The notes: generated by a model from the sequence alone, not told the origin. A stretch of DNA of 64,000 nucleotides from Prosthecobacter vanneervenii (GCF_014203095.1 NZ_JACHIG010000005.1:310001-374000); one strand, 5' to 3'; numbered from the stretch's first letter, positions 42,075 through 52,271 are shown. A program made the numbers and translations.

Positions 42075-45000
42075 ATGAAAAACCTCCGCCACCTCGCCCT
42101 GGCACTTCTCCTCCCCCTCCCCTGCCTCGCCGCTGACGAAAAGCCCGCCAAGGCCCCCAAGGCCACCCCCATCAAATCCCCTCTCGAGCTCCACCGCTGG
42201 TCCGGCACCCTCAACGTCCCCGACCCCGTCGCTGTCACCGTCGATCCCCAGGGCCGCATCTACGTCTCCGCCACCACCCGCCGCAAAGTCGCCGACCTCG
42301 ACATCCGCGAGCACACCCAGTGGATCCCCGACGACGTCGCCCTCACCAGCGTCGAAGAAAAAGAAGCCTTCCTCAAACGCGAGCTCGCCCCCGGCAAAAC
42401 ACGCCTCCCTCGCGGCGGCCTCGCCGACCACAACAAAGACGGCTCCATCGACTGGAAAGACCTTACCGTCCACTCCGAGCGCATCTACCAGCTCTGCGAC
42501 ACCGACCACGACGGCACCGCCGATAAAATCACCACCTTCGCCGAAGGCTTCAACAGCGTCGTCACCGGCATCGCTGCCGGCATCCTCTACCACGACGGCT
42601 GGGTTTACGTCACCGTCGCCCCCGACCTCGTCCGCCTTCGCGATACCAATGACGACGGCGTCGCCGATGAGCGCGAGATCGTCGCCCACGGCTTCGGCAT
42701 GCACATCGCCTACGCCGGCCACGACATGCACGGCCCCCGCATCGGCCCCGACGGCCGCATCTACTGGAGCATCGGCGACAAAGGCGTCAACGTCACCAGC
42801 AAAGAGGGGAAACACTTCTACTACCCCCACGAAGGCTGCGTCATGCGCTGCGAGCCCGACGGCTCCCACTTCGAAGTCTTCGCCCACGGCCTCCGCAACA
42901 TCCAGGAAATCGCCTTCGACGACTACGGCAACATGTTCGGCGTGGACAACGACGCCGACCTCCCCGGCGAGCGCGAGCGTTTCGTTTACATCACCGAGCT
43001 CAGCGACTCCGGCTGGCGCTGCAGCCACCAGTACCAGAAAGAGCACAGCCGCTGGATCCGCGACGGCATCTGGCAGCCCGCCCATCCCGGCCAGCCCCTC
43101 TTCATCACGCCCCCTCTCGCCAACTACTCCAACGGCCCCGCCGGCTTCATCCACGAGCCCGGCACCGCCCTCGGCACCTCCCTGCGCGGCCACTTCATCC
43201 TCGACCAGTTCCCCTCCGGTCAGATGACCGCCTTCCAGATCGTCCCCTCCGGCAGCACCTTCAAGATGCAGAACGAGCGCCTCATTCACTCCGGCCTCAT
43301 GGGCATCGGCCTCGCCGTCGCCCCCACCGGAGAGCTCATCATCGCCGACTGGGACGGCGGCTACCCCCTCGATGAAAAAGGCGCCATCTGGTTCGCCGAC
43401 GACCCCACCGGCAAAAACAGCACCGAGCGCCAGGAAACCCAAAAACTCCTCACTTCCGAAAACCTCGACCCCACCCACCTCTCACACCCCGACCAGCGCG
43501 TCCGACTCCAGGCCCAATTCACCCTCGTCAAAAAGGGTGATTATGCTGTGCTGCAAAAAACAGCCCTCGACAAAAAAGCCCCCCGCCTTGCCCGCATCCA
43601 CGCCATCTGGGGCCTCGGCCAGGGCATGCGCTTCGGAAAAGTCGAAGCCGCAACTTTGTTGCCCCTGATTGCGGAATCCGACACAGAAATCGTCATTTCC
43701 GCCGTCAAAATGCTCAGCGATGTAAAGACCTCCGGAGCCCCTCTCGTCCCCCTCCTCACCCACTCCTCCCAGCGCGTCCGCTTCCACGCCGCCATCGCCC
43801 TCGGCAAGCTCGCAGAACCCACCGCCGTCAAAGCACTTCTCGGCATGGCAGCGCAGGAAAGCGCAGATCCCTACATGCGCCACGCCATCGTCACCGGCCT
43901 CGCCGGTTGCGCCGACGAAGCCACCCTCGCCAAACACACCAACGACAAGCAGTCCCTCTGCTGTCTCCTTGCACTTGCACGCAACCACTCGCCACTCGTT
44001 GCAGCATTCCTCACCCACAAAACCTATGCCGCCGAAGCCGAGCGCGCCATCCACGACGACACAGGCATCCCCTCCGCCCTCCCCAAGCTCACCACCCGCT
44101 CCACCCCTCGCGGCCTCAATGCCTGCCTCCGCCTCGGCATCGCCGAGCCCGTCATCCAGGCTGCACTTAAGAGCACCCCGCTGCAGGGAGAGGCACTGGA
44201 TGTCCTCCTCACCTTCACCGCCCCCCCGCGCCTCGACCGCATCGACGGCATGGCGCACGAAGCTGCACCACGCGACACCAAAGCCTTCGCAGCCCTCGTT
44301 CAGCCGCACCTCGATGCACTTCTCGCCATCCAGGACGGCGGCCTCAAGGCCAAAGCCGTCGAGCTCCTCACCCAACTCCAGTTGCAAGTCCCAGCACCGG
44401 TACTCCAGCAGATCATCTCAGACACCACCGCACGCGCCACCCTGCGCTCAGAAGCACTCAAGCTCATGGCATCGCAGCACGCCGCCACCCCCGAGTTTGC
44501 CACCACCCTCGACCTCGCCCTCAAGGACACCTCCCCCGCCGAACTCCGCCGCGAGGCCCTCCGCCAGCTCTTCACCCACCAGCCCGACCGCGCCATCACC
44601 GAAGCCGCCGCCATCCTGGAAAAAGGCGACACCACCACGCAGCAGCTCGCATTAAACCTCCTTTCCACCTCCAAAGACGACACCCTCATCACCCGCTGGC
44701 TCGACCGCCTCGCCGAAGGCAAAGCCCCCGCCGCCATCCAGCTCGACATCCTCGAAGCCGCCTCCACCCGCGAATCCCTCAAGCCCAGGCTCGCCTCCCT
44801 GCAGCTCGGTGCATCTGAGCTCCTCGAAGGAGGAGATGCCGCGCGAGGCAAAGACATCGTCACCAACAACCTCGGTGCCAACTGCCTCGCCTGCCACACC
44901 GTCGAAGCCAAGGAAGGCAGCCAGGTCGGCCCCAATCTGAAGACTATCGGCAGCCAGAAAGACCGCCCCTACATCCTCGAATCCCTCCTCAACCCCGTCG

Positions 45001-45284
45001 CCAAAATCGCTCCCGGTTACGGCTTCGTCAGCCTCACCACCAAGGACGGCAAAACCATCGCCGCCGTTTTGGAGAAGGAAGACGCAAAACAAGTCATCCT
45101 CCGCCTCCCCGACGGCAAAAAACAAACCTTCCCCCGCGACCAGATCGCCTCCCTCCCCCCACCCATCTCCGTCATGCCCCCCATGCTCGGCATCCTCACC
45201 AAACCGCAAATCCGCGACGTCGTGGCGTATCTGGCTGGATTGAAAGGCAAATCAGGGAAGAAAAGCGCACCATCCTCCCACTGA
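42075..45284 (+). CDS. PVC-type propeller-HEAT-cytochrome c protein
   Basis: 1069 residues. A signal peptide (MKNLRHLALALLLPLPCLA) is followed by a beta-propeller of the membrane-bound-dehydrogenase/glucose-dehydrogenase-like kind (VPDPVAVTVDPQGRIYVSA; GPRIGPDGRIYWSIGDKG; HGLRNIQEIAFDDYGNMFGV; PTGELIIADWDGGYP). The middle (about 475-910) is HEAT-like repeats (RVRFHAAIALGKLAEPTAVK). Residues about 925-1060 are a single-heme cytochrome c domain with CLACH and a PNLKTIGSQKDRPYILESLL box, and the distal SVMPPMLGILT methionine. Such proteins occur widely in PVC bacteria; the substrate is unknown. Likely periplasmic redox enzyme. Confidence 0.9.
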   Translation: MKNLRHLALALLLPLPCLAADEKPAKAPKATPIKSPLELHRWSGTLNVPDPVAVTVDPQGRIYVSATTRRKVADLDIREHTQWIPDDVALTSVEEKEAFLKRELAPGKTRLPRGGLADHNKDGSIDWKDLTVHSERIYQLCDTDHDGTADKITTFAEGFNSVVTGIAAGILYHDGWVYVTVAPDLVRLRDTNDDGVADEREIVAHGFGMHIAYAGHDMHGPRIGPDGRIYWSIGDKGVNVTSKEGKHFYYPHEGCVMRCEPDGSHFEVFAHGLRNIQEIAFDDYGNMFGVDNDADLPGERERFVYITELSDSGWRCSHQYQKEHSRWIRDGIWQPAHPGQPLFITPPLANYSNGPAGFIHEPGTALGTSLRGHFILDQFPSGQMTAFQIVPSGSTFKMQNERLIHSGLMGIGLAVAPTGELIIADWDGGYPLDEKGAIWFADDPTGKNSTERQETQKLLTSENLDPTHLSHPDQRVRLQAQFTLVKKGDYAVLQKTALDKKAPRLARIHAIWGLGQGMRFGKVEAATLLPLIAESDTEIVISAVKMLSDVKTSGAPLVPLLTHSSQRVRFHAAIALGKLAEPTAVKALLGMAAQESADPYMRHAIVTGLAGCADEATLAKHTNDKQSLCCLLALARNHSPLVAAFLTHKTYAAEAERAIHDDTGIPSALPKLTTRSTPRGLNACLRLGIAEPVIQAALKSTPLQGEALDVLLTFTAPPRLDRIDGMAHEAAPRDTKAFAALVQPHLDALLAIQDGGLKAKAVELLTQLQLQVPAPVLQQIISDTTARATLRSEALKLMASQHAATPEFATTLDLALKDTSPAELRREALRQLFTHQPDRAITEAAAILEKGDTTTQQLALNLLSTSKDDTLITRWLDRLAEGKAPAAIQLDILEAASTRESLKPRLASLQLGASELLEGGDAARGKDIVTNNLGANCLACHTVEAKEGSQVGPNLKTIGSQKDRPYILESLLNPVAKIAPGYGFVSLTTKDGKTIAAVLEKEDAKQVILRLPDGKKQTFPRDQIASLPPPISVMPPMLGILTKPQIRDVVAYLAGLKGKSGKKSAPSSH

Positions 45285-45292
45285 AGCCAGGA

Positions 45293-45693
45293 TCAGACAG
45301 TCCAGTCTTCAACGGCGAGACCTGCGACACGTTTGAACTCATCGGTGTTGTTCGTCACAACCGTCCATCCGTGCTGTAGTGCAATCGCAGCTATCTGAAT
45401 ATCGTGTGGCCCGATGACCTGCCGCTGCGCCTCCAGCTCCTTTCTGATCCGACCAGCTACGGAAGCCGCCTCGTCATCAAACGGTGCCGAGGCATGCCGT
45501 GCAAAAAGATTCTCCAGCTTGCTCAGTCTTGCAGCTTTGTCGTCATACCCTTCGGCACCATAATACAGCTCTTCTTTCACCACAGAGCACAACCAGACCT
45601 CATCAGGAGAGACGCTGCGAGCTTCTCCTGCAAGGGAAGGCACCGTCCCTTGAGCAGATAGATCCAGTGGTTGGTATCCAGAAGCCAGGGCAT
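45293..45693 (-). pseudogene. VapC-like PIN-domain toxin with a frameshift
   Basis: From ATG 45693, one frame reads MPWLLDTNHWIYLLKGRCLP to LQEKL and is VapC-like at the N-terminus with the first acidic residue (Asp6). After about 45611-45628 the homologous sequence continues in another frame (RSVSPDEVWLCSVVKEELYY, then GPHDIQIAAIALQHGW and VTNNTDEFKRVAGL). A 1-nt loss explains it. The PIN ribonuclease is therefore probably not made in full. The ATG shares one base with the antitoxin stop (TAATG), so the pair was an ordinary toxin-antitoxin operon. Confidence 0.72.
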
Positions 45694-45917
45694 TACCATG
45701 CCTCCCGCTTTTCAAAAGGCAGCTCTGCGGGCTCATTCCATTCCGCACCTTCAAATGCGCCATAAAACTGGCTCCAGTAAGATTCAAAGTGATCCTGCCC
45801 GGGCAGGTTGGCAGTGCCATTTGCAGGCATCATTTGCCGCAATTGCGTGAGTAGAACCCGCGCCACGCCTTCGGGCGCTCGCGCCAGTTCCTCAATCAGC
45901 ATGGTTCTCGCGGACAT
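45693..45917 (-). CDS. antitoxin of the VapBC-like pair
   Basis: 74 residues (or 69 from ATG 45902). The N-terminal helix MLIEELARAPEGVARVLLTQ resembles DUF2281/VapB-type antitoxins, and the C-terminus is acidic and aromatic (FYGAFEGAEWNEPAELPFE), suited to wrapping a PIN toxin. It directly precedes the frameshifted PIN gene with a TAATG overlap. It appears intact and would be an orphan antitoxin if the toxin is dead. Confidence 0.7.
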   Translation of the reverse strand: MSARTMLIEELARAPEGVARVLLTQLRQMMPANGTANLPGQDHFESYWSQFYGAFEGAEWNEPAELPFEKREAW

Positions 45918-45971
45918 GCCCCTATTACTCTCTGAGAGCCTGACAAGGTCAAGGTGACACCCAGGCCCCTC

Positions 45972-46691
45972 TCACATCGCTCCCGGCGGCGTTTCCTGCT
46001 CTGCCACTGGGACGATGGCCACGCTGGGTGCACTAGAGCCTTTGCCCAGACGGCCGCTGTAGAGGTCGATGGCTCGCTTGGCGATGATGTCGATCACGGC
46101 AGGCTGGAGGGTGCGGGCCGCCACATTCGAGACAGCCATGCTGGCCCACATCATGGGAGAATTGATACGCAGCACCTGCCACCAGGGCAGCAGGCGCTTG
46201 TACCATTTGTTGGCGGTCTGCATTTTCTCGTGCGTGGCGATCTTATGCGTCATTTCCCACGTTTTCAGCGCCGTGCTGGCACTCACGTCCACGAGGCGGC
46301 CGATGGAGCGCGTTTGGAGAAAATCAGCCACATCCATGGCAGCCAGATGCACGGCGCGGGAAAACTGGCTCAAACCTGGGGCCAGCAGCGCCTCCTGCTT
46401 GCCGGGGTGGTAGATGGCCGCGATCTCGCGCACCAGCTTGGGCACCTCGTCCACCAACGGCGGCAGCCACTCGGGATTGAGGTTTTTCTGCCAGCGCAGG
46501 CGGTTTTTACAGGCTTCTACCGCTTCATGCGCCTTTTCGTCCGCCAGACCACACTCGGGATAGACGTAGCTGGCAAGCGCGTGCCGGGCGGCACGCAGGT
46601 CGGCGGCAAAGCGCAGCAGCTTCCAGATCACGATAGAAGCCGCGCCGACGAGGGCTCCGGCTAGAAAGGTCATGATGTGGCCCCAAGGCAT
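45972..46691 (-). CDS. hypothetical membrane-anchored protein, 239 aa
   Basis: Start taken at ATG 46691 (alternative 46673). An N-terminal membrane helix (FLAGALVGAASIVIWKLL) precedes a mostly helical domain (FAADLRAARHALASYVYPEC; LVREIAAIYHPGKQEALL). The C-terminal part has VSASTALKTWEMTHKIATHE and WWQVLRINSPMMWASMAVSN, which resembles membrane-associated helical bundles, ending in a small Pro-rich tail. No family is recognised. Divergent from the SDR gene. Confidence 0.65.
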   Translation of the reverse strand: MPWGHIMTFLAGALVGAASIVIWKLLRFAADLRAARHALASYVYPECGLADEKAHEAVEACKNRLRWQKNLNPEWLPPLVDEVPKLVREIAAIYHPGKQEALLAPGLSQFSRAVHLAAMDVADFLQTRSIGRLVDVSASTALKTWEMTHKIATHEKMQTANKWYKRLLPWWQVLRINSPMMWASMAVSNVAARTLQPAVIDIIAKRAIDLYSGRLGKGSSAPSVAIVPVAEQETPPGAM

Positions 46692-46798
46692 GCGCCTACC
46701 GGAGAGCACTGCAGGCGGGGTGTCAAGATGACGAAAGTGGCGAGACAGCCCGCTTGCGGCGGCGGGATGACACGCCATAGATGCGCACCTACCAGACC

Positions 46799-47575
46799 AT
46801 GTCCTCCATTTTCGAACTCTTCTCTCTCCAAGGCAAAACCGCTGTCATCATTGGCGGCACCGGCGAACTCTGCGGCGCCATCGCCGAAGGCTATGCTTCC
46901 GCAGGCGCGGAAGTCGTGCTCGTCGGCCGTGATCAATCCAAGGCGGACAAGCGTCTGGAAACGATCCAGGCTGCAGGTGGTCGCGCCTACTTCCTCTCCG
47001 CGGACGCCAGCCGCAAAGCCGACCTTCAAATCCTGCTCGATCAGGTGCAGGAGCGTTCCGGCGGCTGCCAGATCCTCATCAACGGTGCCGGGGTCAATTC
47101 TGCCACGCCGTTCCTCGACATTCCTGAAGAGGAGTATGACCGGATCATGAACATCAACACCAAGGGCGTCTTCCTGGCCTGCCAGGTGTTTGGCAAATAC
47201 TTCGTGGAGAACAAAATCCCCGCCTCCATCATCAATCTCGGCTCCATGTCCGGCCTGCTGCCGCTGAGCCGCGTGTTCACCTACTCCATGTCCAAGGGCG
47301 CGGTGCACAACCTCAGCAAGAACCTCGCCCGTGAGTGGGCCCCGCTGGGCATCCGCGTAAACACCCTCGTCCCCGGTTTCTTCCCCGCCGAGCAGAACAA
47401 GAAGGTGTTGACCCCGGACCGCGTGGCCAAGATCATGGGCCACACCCCGATGAACCGCTTTGGAGAGGCCAAGGAACTTGTCGCCGCAGCCCTGCTGCTG
47501 GCAGGCGCTGGCAGTTCCTTCATCACCGGCCATGAAATGGTCGTGGATGGCGGCTATTCGTCGCAGACGATCTGA
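46799..47575 (+). CDS. short-chain dehydrogenase/reductase (gluconate/fructuronate type)
   Basis: 258 residues from ATG 46799. The Rossmann NAD(P) site is [15 protein letters not shown], followed by NGAGVN, catalytic Ser149 in NLGSMSG, Tyr162 and Lys166 in YSMSK, and the C-terminal [14 protein letters not shown]. The glycine motif is slightly non-standard (GGTGELCG). It resembles gluconate 5-dehydrogenase and mannonate oxidoreductase-type SDRs, so sugar-acid metabolism is the likely field; no such genes adjoin it except the GntR regulator about 650 bp downstream. Confidence 0.88.
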   Translation: MSSIFELFSLQGKTAVIIGGTGELCGAIAEGYASAGAEVVLVGRDQSKADKRLETIQAAGGRAYFLSADASRKADLQILLDQVQERSGGCQILINGAGVNSATPFLDIPEEEYDRIMNINTKGVFLACQVFGKYFVENKIPASIINLGSMSGLLPLSRVFTYSMSKGAVHNLSKNLAREWAPLGIRVNTLVPGFFPAEQNKKVLTPDRVAKIMGHTPMNRFGEAKELVAAALLLAGAGSSFITGHEMVVDGGYSSQTI

Positions 47576-47600
47576 AGCTAAAACTGCAGCTCCATTTACT

Positions 47601-48071
47601 TCAATGCTTCAACGGAGGGTGTGCTTCGTCCGAATAAAAGACGACTGCGTCTCCCCCGCTGAAGTCGCGCAGAATCAGGTACTGCTTCGGCACTCCATCC
47701 ACGATTTTTAAACTGAAGTCTTCTACAAGCACAGGAGCCAACCCTATTTTTGGGTCACCTATGGCGTCGCCGCTGATGTCCACACTTTCCAAGGTCAGTC
47801 CCTCGAAAGACTCCCCCTGACAAAGTTTGAGCCATCGCCTTGGATGCTGTCGGGGGCCGGTTAAAAGGATTTCCAGCTTTTGCTTGGGCTGAGTCTCTCT
47901 CTCTTCGATGGCAGGGCTTTTCCAAGATTTGATTCGTAAATCGTTATGCACAAAAACTTCATCCGGAGTCTGTAGCATGCTGCCGAGGTCGTTTTCGTTC
48001 GAAGTACAGCTCGCCAGTCCAAAGATCAGAACAGCCATGCATGCCTTAAAGAGGACGAGTGGAGATTTCAT
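47601..48071 (-). CDS. hypothetical lipoprotein, 156 aa
   Basis: The signal MKSPLVLFKACMAVLIFGLASC has lipobox LASC (Cys22). The mature protein is a small globular domain (EVFVHNDLRIKSWKSPAIEE; GESFEGLTLESVDISGDAIG; QYLILRDFSGGDAVVFYSDE). No family is recognised. Convergent with the SDR gene and divergent from the GntR regulator. Confidence 0.68.
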   Translation of the reverse strand: MKSPLVLFKACMAVLIFGLASCTSNENDLGSMLQTPDEVFVHNDLRIKSWKSPAIEERETQPKQKLEILLTGPRQHPRRWLKLCQGESFEGLTLESVDISGDAIGDPKIGLAPVLVEDFSLKIVDGVPKQYLILRDFSGGDAVVFYSDEAHPPLKH

Positions 48072-48208
48072 GTTGTCATGATCTGATCAATCTCTGCTGA
48101 GAGCAAGAGACCACCACATCAAAAGCAGGCTCGTTGGTCACAAGTGCGTCTTTCTTGAAAAAAGCACCAAAGCCTGCCCGTAATGCCAGTGGTAAGACCT
48201 CTAACCAC

Positions 48209-48916
48209 ATGGCTTTTTCATCCATCAAACCTCAGCGCAGCCTCGTGGAGGAGGTGTGTGCACGCATTGCCACGGAAGTTCGTGACGGAGGAGGGACTGG
48301 CGATGGCTGGCTGCCGCCGGAACGGGATCTGGCACTGAAGCTGGGCGTGAGCCGGCCGGTGGTGAGAGAGGCGACGAAGCGGCTGGAACTGCAGGGGCTG
48401 CTGGAGGTGAAGCATGGCGTAGGAACCAAGGTGGTGGACAAGCTGCACAAGCCGCTGAACGGATCGCTGGCGCTGCTGATTCCGGATGAGGCGGAGCGGC
48501 TGCGGCAGCTGGTGCAGGTGCGTTTCATGCTGGAGCCGGAGAATGCGCGTCTGGCGGCGGAAAACGCCACGGCTGCACAGATTCGCAAGCTGCGCGCGGC
48601 TTTGAAAGAGCTGGAAGGAACCACGGATTTCTCCACGGCGGTGGAGGCGGACATGGCGTTTCATCGAGAGCTGGCGGCGGCTTCGGGCAATCAGATTGCC
48701 ACGCTGCTGCTGCATTCGCTCTCTGAGCTGATGCAGGCCAGTCTCACGCATGGCTACAGCCGCACCTCCACGGACAACGCGGTGCGTCAGCATGCAGCCG
48801 TGCTCAACGCCATCGAGAAACGAGATCCCTCCGCAGCGGCGAAAGCAATGCGCGAACACCTGATCACTGCTGAGGCTGATCTGGCCCTGCCGAAAAAATC
48901 CAAGAAAGCCGCCTGA
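48209..48916 (+). CDS. GntR/FadR-family transcriptional regulator
   Basis: 235 residues from ATG 48209. The N-terminal winged helix reads GWLPPERDLALKLGVSRPVV with REATKRLELQGLLEVKHGVG, which is canonical GntR. The C-terminal FCD effector domain has VRFMLEPENARLAAENA, EADMAFHRELAAASGN and HAAVLNAIEKRDPSAAAKAM, including the His/Asp metal ligands. Such regulators typically respond to sugar acids or other organic acids. The stop is one base before the ATG of the DUF1553 cytochrome gene, so the regulator is cotranscribed with, and probably controls, that operon. Confidence 0.9.
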   Translation: MAFSSIKPQRSLVEEVCARIATEVRDGGGTGDGWLPPERDLALKLGVSRPVVREATKRLELQGLLEVKHGVGTKVVDKLHKPLNGSLALLIPDEAERLRQLVQVRFMLEPENARLAAENATAAQIRKLRAALKELEGTTDFSTAVEADMAFHRELAAASGNQIATLLLHSLSELMQASLTHGYSRTSTDNAVRQHAAVLNAIEKRDPSAAAKAMREHLITAEADLALPKKSKKAA

Positions 48917-48917
48917 C

Positions 48918-51900
48918 ATGAAGCCCCTTCCCTATCTCATTTTGTTGATCGCAGGCAGCAGCACGCAGGCGGTGGAATCAGACGGCGCAAAGCTGTTTCA
49001 TGAGCAGGTCGCACCGGTTTTGGTGAAGAACTGTGTGGAATGCCACAATGATGTGACGACCAAAGGCGGGCTGAACATGAGCACGCTGGCGGATGTGCTC
49101 AAAGGTGGTGATGATGGTCCGGCACTGGTGCCGGGCAAGGCGGCGGAGTCGTCCCTCTACACGATGATCGTGCCGGAAACGGCGGGAGAGAAACCGGAGA
49201 TGCCGAAGAAAAAACCCGCGCTGTCAGCGGCAGAAACGGACCTGATCAAACGCTGGATCGACATGGGCGCAGTGTGGCCCACGGAGATCGTGCTCAAGGA
49301 GAAGCCGAAGGGAGACGTGACGCACTGGTCGCTGCTGCCGCTGAAGCCTGCGGCACAAGGTTCCATTGATGGCTATATCAACGCCAAGCTGAAGGAGAAG
49401 AACCTCACCATGAATCCGGCGGCAGATGCGCGCACGTTCATCCGACGCGCGAGCTTTGATCTGATCGGACTCCCACCCACGCCCGAAGAAGCAGCGGCTT
49501 TTGAGAAGGAATTTGCGCAGGATCAAGCAGGTGCCACCAAAAGGCTAATTGATCGCCTACTGGCCTCTCCGCGCTATGGCGAGCGCTGGGCGCGGCACTG
49601 GCTGGATGTGGTGCGCTTTGCGGAAAGCCATGGCTTTGAAATGAACCGCGCGCGGCCCAATGCGTGGCCCTACCGGGATTACGTCATTCAGGCGTTTAAT
49701 GCAGACAAGCCGTATGATCAGTTTGTGCGCGAACAGATTGCCGGAGATCAACTGGGTGCGGATGCTGCCACAGGATTCCTCGTGGCGGGCGCATGGGATC
49801 AGGTGAAGGGCGCGGACCCGGTGCTGAGAGCCAACCAGCGCGCGGATGAAATGCATGATCTGGTGAGCACCACGGGCAGCACCTTCCTCGGGATGACGAT
49901 TGGCTGTGCACGCTGCCATGACCATAAGTTTGATCCCATTCTGCAAACAGACTACTACCGCGTGCGCGCCATCTTTGAGGGCGTGCAGCATGCGGAGCGG
50001 GAGCTGAAACCGACAGATGCGGAGCAGCGCCTCAAACAAGCGGAAGGACTGAAGACGGAGATCGCGGCGCTGGATGAGGCGCTGGCGCGTTTCCAGCCAC
50101 GTGCGCAACTGACACGGCGGGTGCTGTTGGATGATGATCTGCCACCGCCCACAAAGCCGGACGCCATCGGCTGTGTGCAGATTGAGCAGCCGACGAATGG
50201 CAAGCCGATCGACTACTCGCCGGGCACCGAGTTTGGCCAGGCCAATGATCCCGGTGACTCCACGCGGCTGCCGAATCTGGGCGAAAGCTACCGCTACTGG
50301 AAGGCGGAGAAGGATGCAGCGGCAAAGGACTTCTTTTCATGGAATCCGCGTGTCACCGGCAAGCAGCGCGTGTGGATCTCCTGGGCGGCGTGGACGACGC
50401 ATGCGAAGGATGCGCGCTACATCCTGGATCTGGATGGAGATGCGAACACGCAGGAGGACCAGAAAGAAATCGCCAGCGTGGATCAAAGCAAGTTCGCCGA
50501 TGGCAGCGGAGCGATCCCCGGGCAGAAGCGCTGGAGCGGCTTCAAGTATGCGGGGACGCATGCGCTGACGAAGGACTCCATCCTCATCTTGCGCAGCGGC
50601 AAGCTCGGTGGTCCTACCGTGGCCGATGCGGTGCTGTTTGAGGAAGCGGATGGCAATCAGCCTGCTTCACAGCCCCATCTGCGAGCGCCGGTGACGCATC
50701 TGGCCAATCATGAAAGTTTTGATGCGGTGAAGGCGAAGTTTGTGCGATTCACCATTCGTGCGACGGCAGGTGCACAGCCCTGCATTGATGAACTGGAAGT
50801 CTTCTCCGCCAGCCCGAAGCCGCGCAATGTGGCGCTGGCACGCAACGGAGCGAAGGTGACGGCCTCGGATGTGTTCAGCGATGGCGCGAATCCCATCCAT
50901 CAGATCGCGCATGCGAATGACGGGCTGTATGGCAATGCGAAGAGCTGGATCTCCAAGAACGCAGGCAAGGGCTGGCTGCAGATCGAGTTTCCACGCGAAG
51001 AAAGGATCAACAGCGTGGTGTGGAGCCGGGATCGCGGGGACAGCAAGAAGGGCAAGGTGTATCAGGACCGGCTGCCCACGGAGTATGTGATCGAGACTTC
51101 CTTGAATGGCCAAACATGGCAGGCTGTGGCATCTTCGGCAGACAGGCTGGGCGCGGAGTATCGGGACCGCATTCGTGACATCCCCACGCTGAGCGGTGTC
51201 TCGGCAGAAGATGCGGCCACGGTGAAGAAGCACAGTGAGCAGCGGGCCGTTTTGCAGCGCAGGCTGAAAGAGCTGACAAATTTCCCCATGGCTTATCTCG
51301 GCAAGTTTGAGCAGCCAGGACCGACCTACCGCCTGCAACGTGGCGACCCGATGACACCGCAGGAAGAGGTGACACCGGGTGCGCTGACACAGTTCGGCAC
51401 CAAGCTGGATCTGGCCAAGGACACACCGGAAGCCGAACGGCGCGTGGCTTTGGCGAAATGGCTGAGCGATCCGCAGAATCCGCTGACCGCACGCGTGATG
51501 GTGAACCGAATCTGGCATTATCATTTCGGTGCAGGCATTGTCGATACTCCGAGTGATCTGGGCTACAATGGTGGAAAGCCATCGCACCCGGAGCTGCTCG
51601 ACTGGCTGGCGGCACAGTTCATACAACATGGCTGGAGCCTGAAGGAGATGCACCGGCTGATCATGAACTCGGCGGCTTACCGGCAGTCGAGTGCCGCGAA
51701 CGACGCGGGGCTGAAGGCGGATTCCTCCGCGCGGCTGCTGTGGCGCTTTCCCACGCGGCGCATCGAGGCGGAGCCGCTGCGTGATACCATTCTCATGGTG
51801 AGCGGCGTGCTGGATCTGACGATGGGCGGGCCGGGCTTTGATCTCTTCGTGCCGAATGACAACTACGTGAAGGTGTACCAGTCGAAGCAGGAGTTTGGCC

Positions 51901-52271
51901 CCGACACTTTCCGGCGCATGGTGTACCAGAGCAAGCCACGCGTGCAGCTGGACGACACCTTTGGCGCATTTGATGTGCCGGATGCGGGGCAGATAGCACC
52001 ACGACGCACTTCGAGCACCACACCGCTGCAGGCACTGAATTTCCTGAACAGCAGCTTTGCCATGCAGCAGAGCGAACTGCTGGCGGCGCGGCTGGAAAAG
52101 GAGGCGGGCAAAGAGGCGGATGCGCAGGTGAAGCGCGCCTTTGCGCTGGCTTACCAACGCGAGCCACAGGCGGAGGAACTGACAGCCGCAGTGGAGCTGA
52201 TCTCTGCGCATGGGCTGGCGATGTTCTGTCGTGCGCTGCTGAACACGAGCGAGTTCATGACCCTGTATTGA
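48918..52271 (+). CDS. PSCyt1-DUF1549-discoidin-like-DUF1553 secreted protein
   Basis: 1117 residues. After a signal peptide (about 1-18) comes the PSCyt1 cytochrome c domain (CVECHNDVTTKGGLNMS, heme Cys/His at about 36-40), then DUF1549 (TFIRRASFDLIGLPPTPEEA; RWARHWLDVVRFAESHGFE; GCARCHDHKFDP). About 640-735 is a F5/8-type-C/discoidin-like sugar-binding module (AHANDGLYGNAKSWISKNAG; WLQIEFPREERINSVVWSR). The C-terminal half is DUF1553 (ARVMVNRIWHYHFGAGIVDT; RRTSSTTPLQALNFLNSSF). The middle module is unusual compared with the other two relatives here and suggests glycan contact. Cotranscribed between a GntR regulator and a DUF1501 gene. Confidence 0.9.
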   Translation: MKPLPYLILLIAGSSTQAVESDGAKLFHEQVAPVLVKNCVECHNDVTTKGGLNMSTLADVLKGGDDGPALVPGKAAESSLYTMIVPETAGEKPEMPKKKPALSAAETDLIKRWIDMGAVWPTEIVLKEKPKGDVTHWSLLPLKPAAQGSIDGYINAKLKEKNLTMNPAADARTFIRRASFDLIGLPPTPEEAAAFEKEFAQDQAGATKRLIDRLLASPRYGERWARHWLDVVRFAESHGFEMNRARPNAWPYRDYVIQAFNADKPYDQFVREQIAGDQLGADAATGFLVAGAWDQVKGADPVLRANQRADEMHDLVSTTGSTFLGMTIGCARCHDHKFDPILQTDYYRVRAIFEGVQHAERELKPTDAEQRLKQAEGLKTEIAALDEALARFQPRAQLTRRVLLDDDLPPPTKPDAIGCVQIEQPTNGKPIDYSPGTEFGQANDPGDSTRLPNLGESYRYWKAEKDAAAKDFFSWNPRVTGKQRVWISWAAWTTHAKDARYILDLDGDANTQEDQKEIASVDQSKFADGSGAIPGQKRWSGFKYAGTHALTKDSILILRSGKLGGPTVADAVLFEEADGNQPASQPHLRAPVTHLANHESFDAVKAKFVRFTIRATAGAQPCIDELEVFSASPKPRNVALARNGAKVTASDVFSDGANPIHQIAHANDGLYGNAKSWISKNAGKGWLQIEFPREERINSVVWSRDRGDSKKGKVYQDRLPTEYVIETSLNGQTWQAVASSADRLGAEYRDRIRDIPTLSGVSAEDAATVKKHSEQRAVLQRRLKELTNFPMAYLGKFEQPGPTYRLQRGDPMTPQEEVTPGALTQFGTKLDLAKDTPEAERRVALAKWLSDPQNPLTARVMVNRIWHYHFGAGIVDTPSDLGYNGGKPSHPELLDWLAAQFIQHGWSLKEMHRLIMNSAAYRQSSAANDAGLKADSSARLLWRFPTRRIEAEPLRDTILMVSGVLDLTMGGPGFDLFVPNDNYVKVYQSKQEFGPDTFRRMVYQSKPRVQLDDTFGAFDVPDAGQIAPRRTSSTTPLQALNFLNSSFAMQQSELLAARLEKEAGKEADAQVKRAFALAYQREPQAEELTAAVELISAHGLAMFCRALLNTSEFMTLY

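Noticed and set aside
42009..43478. 489-codon minus-strand ORF over the PVC cytochrome gene
   Set aside because: Gly/Val/Ala/Asp-rich antisense shadow without motifs.
45693..45820. upstream extension of the PIN toxin frame into the antitoxin
   Set aside because: The extension is the out-of-frame antitoxin sequence; the natural VapC start is ATG 45693 in a different frame.
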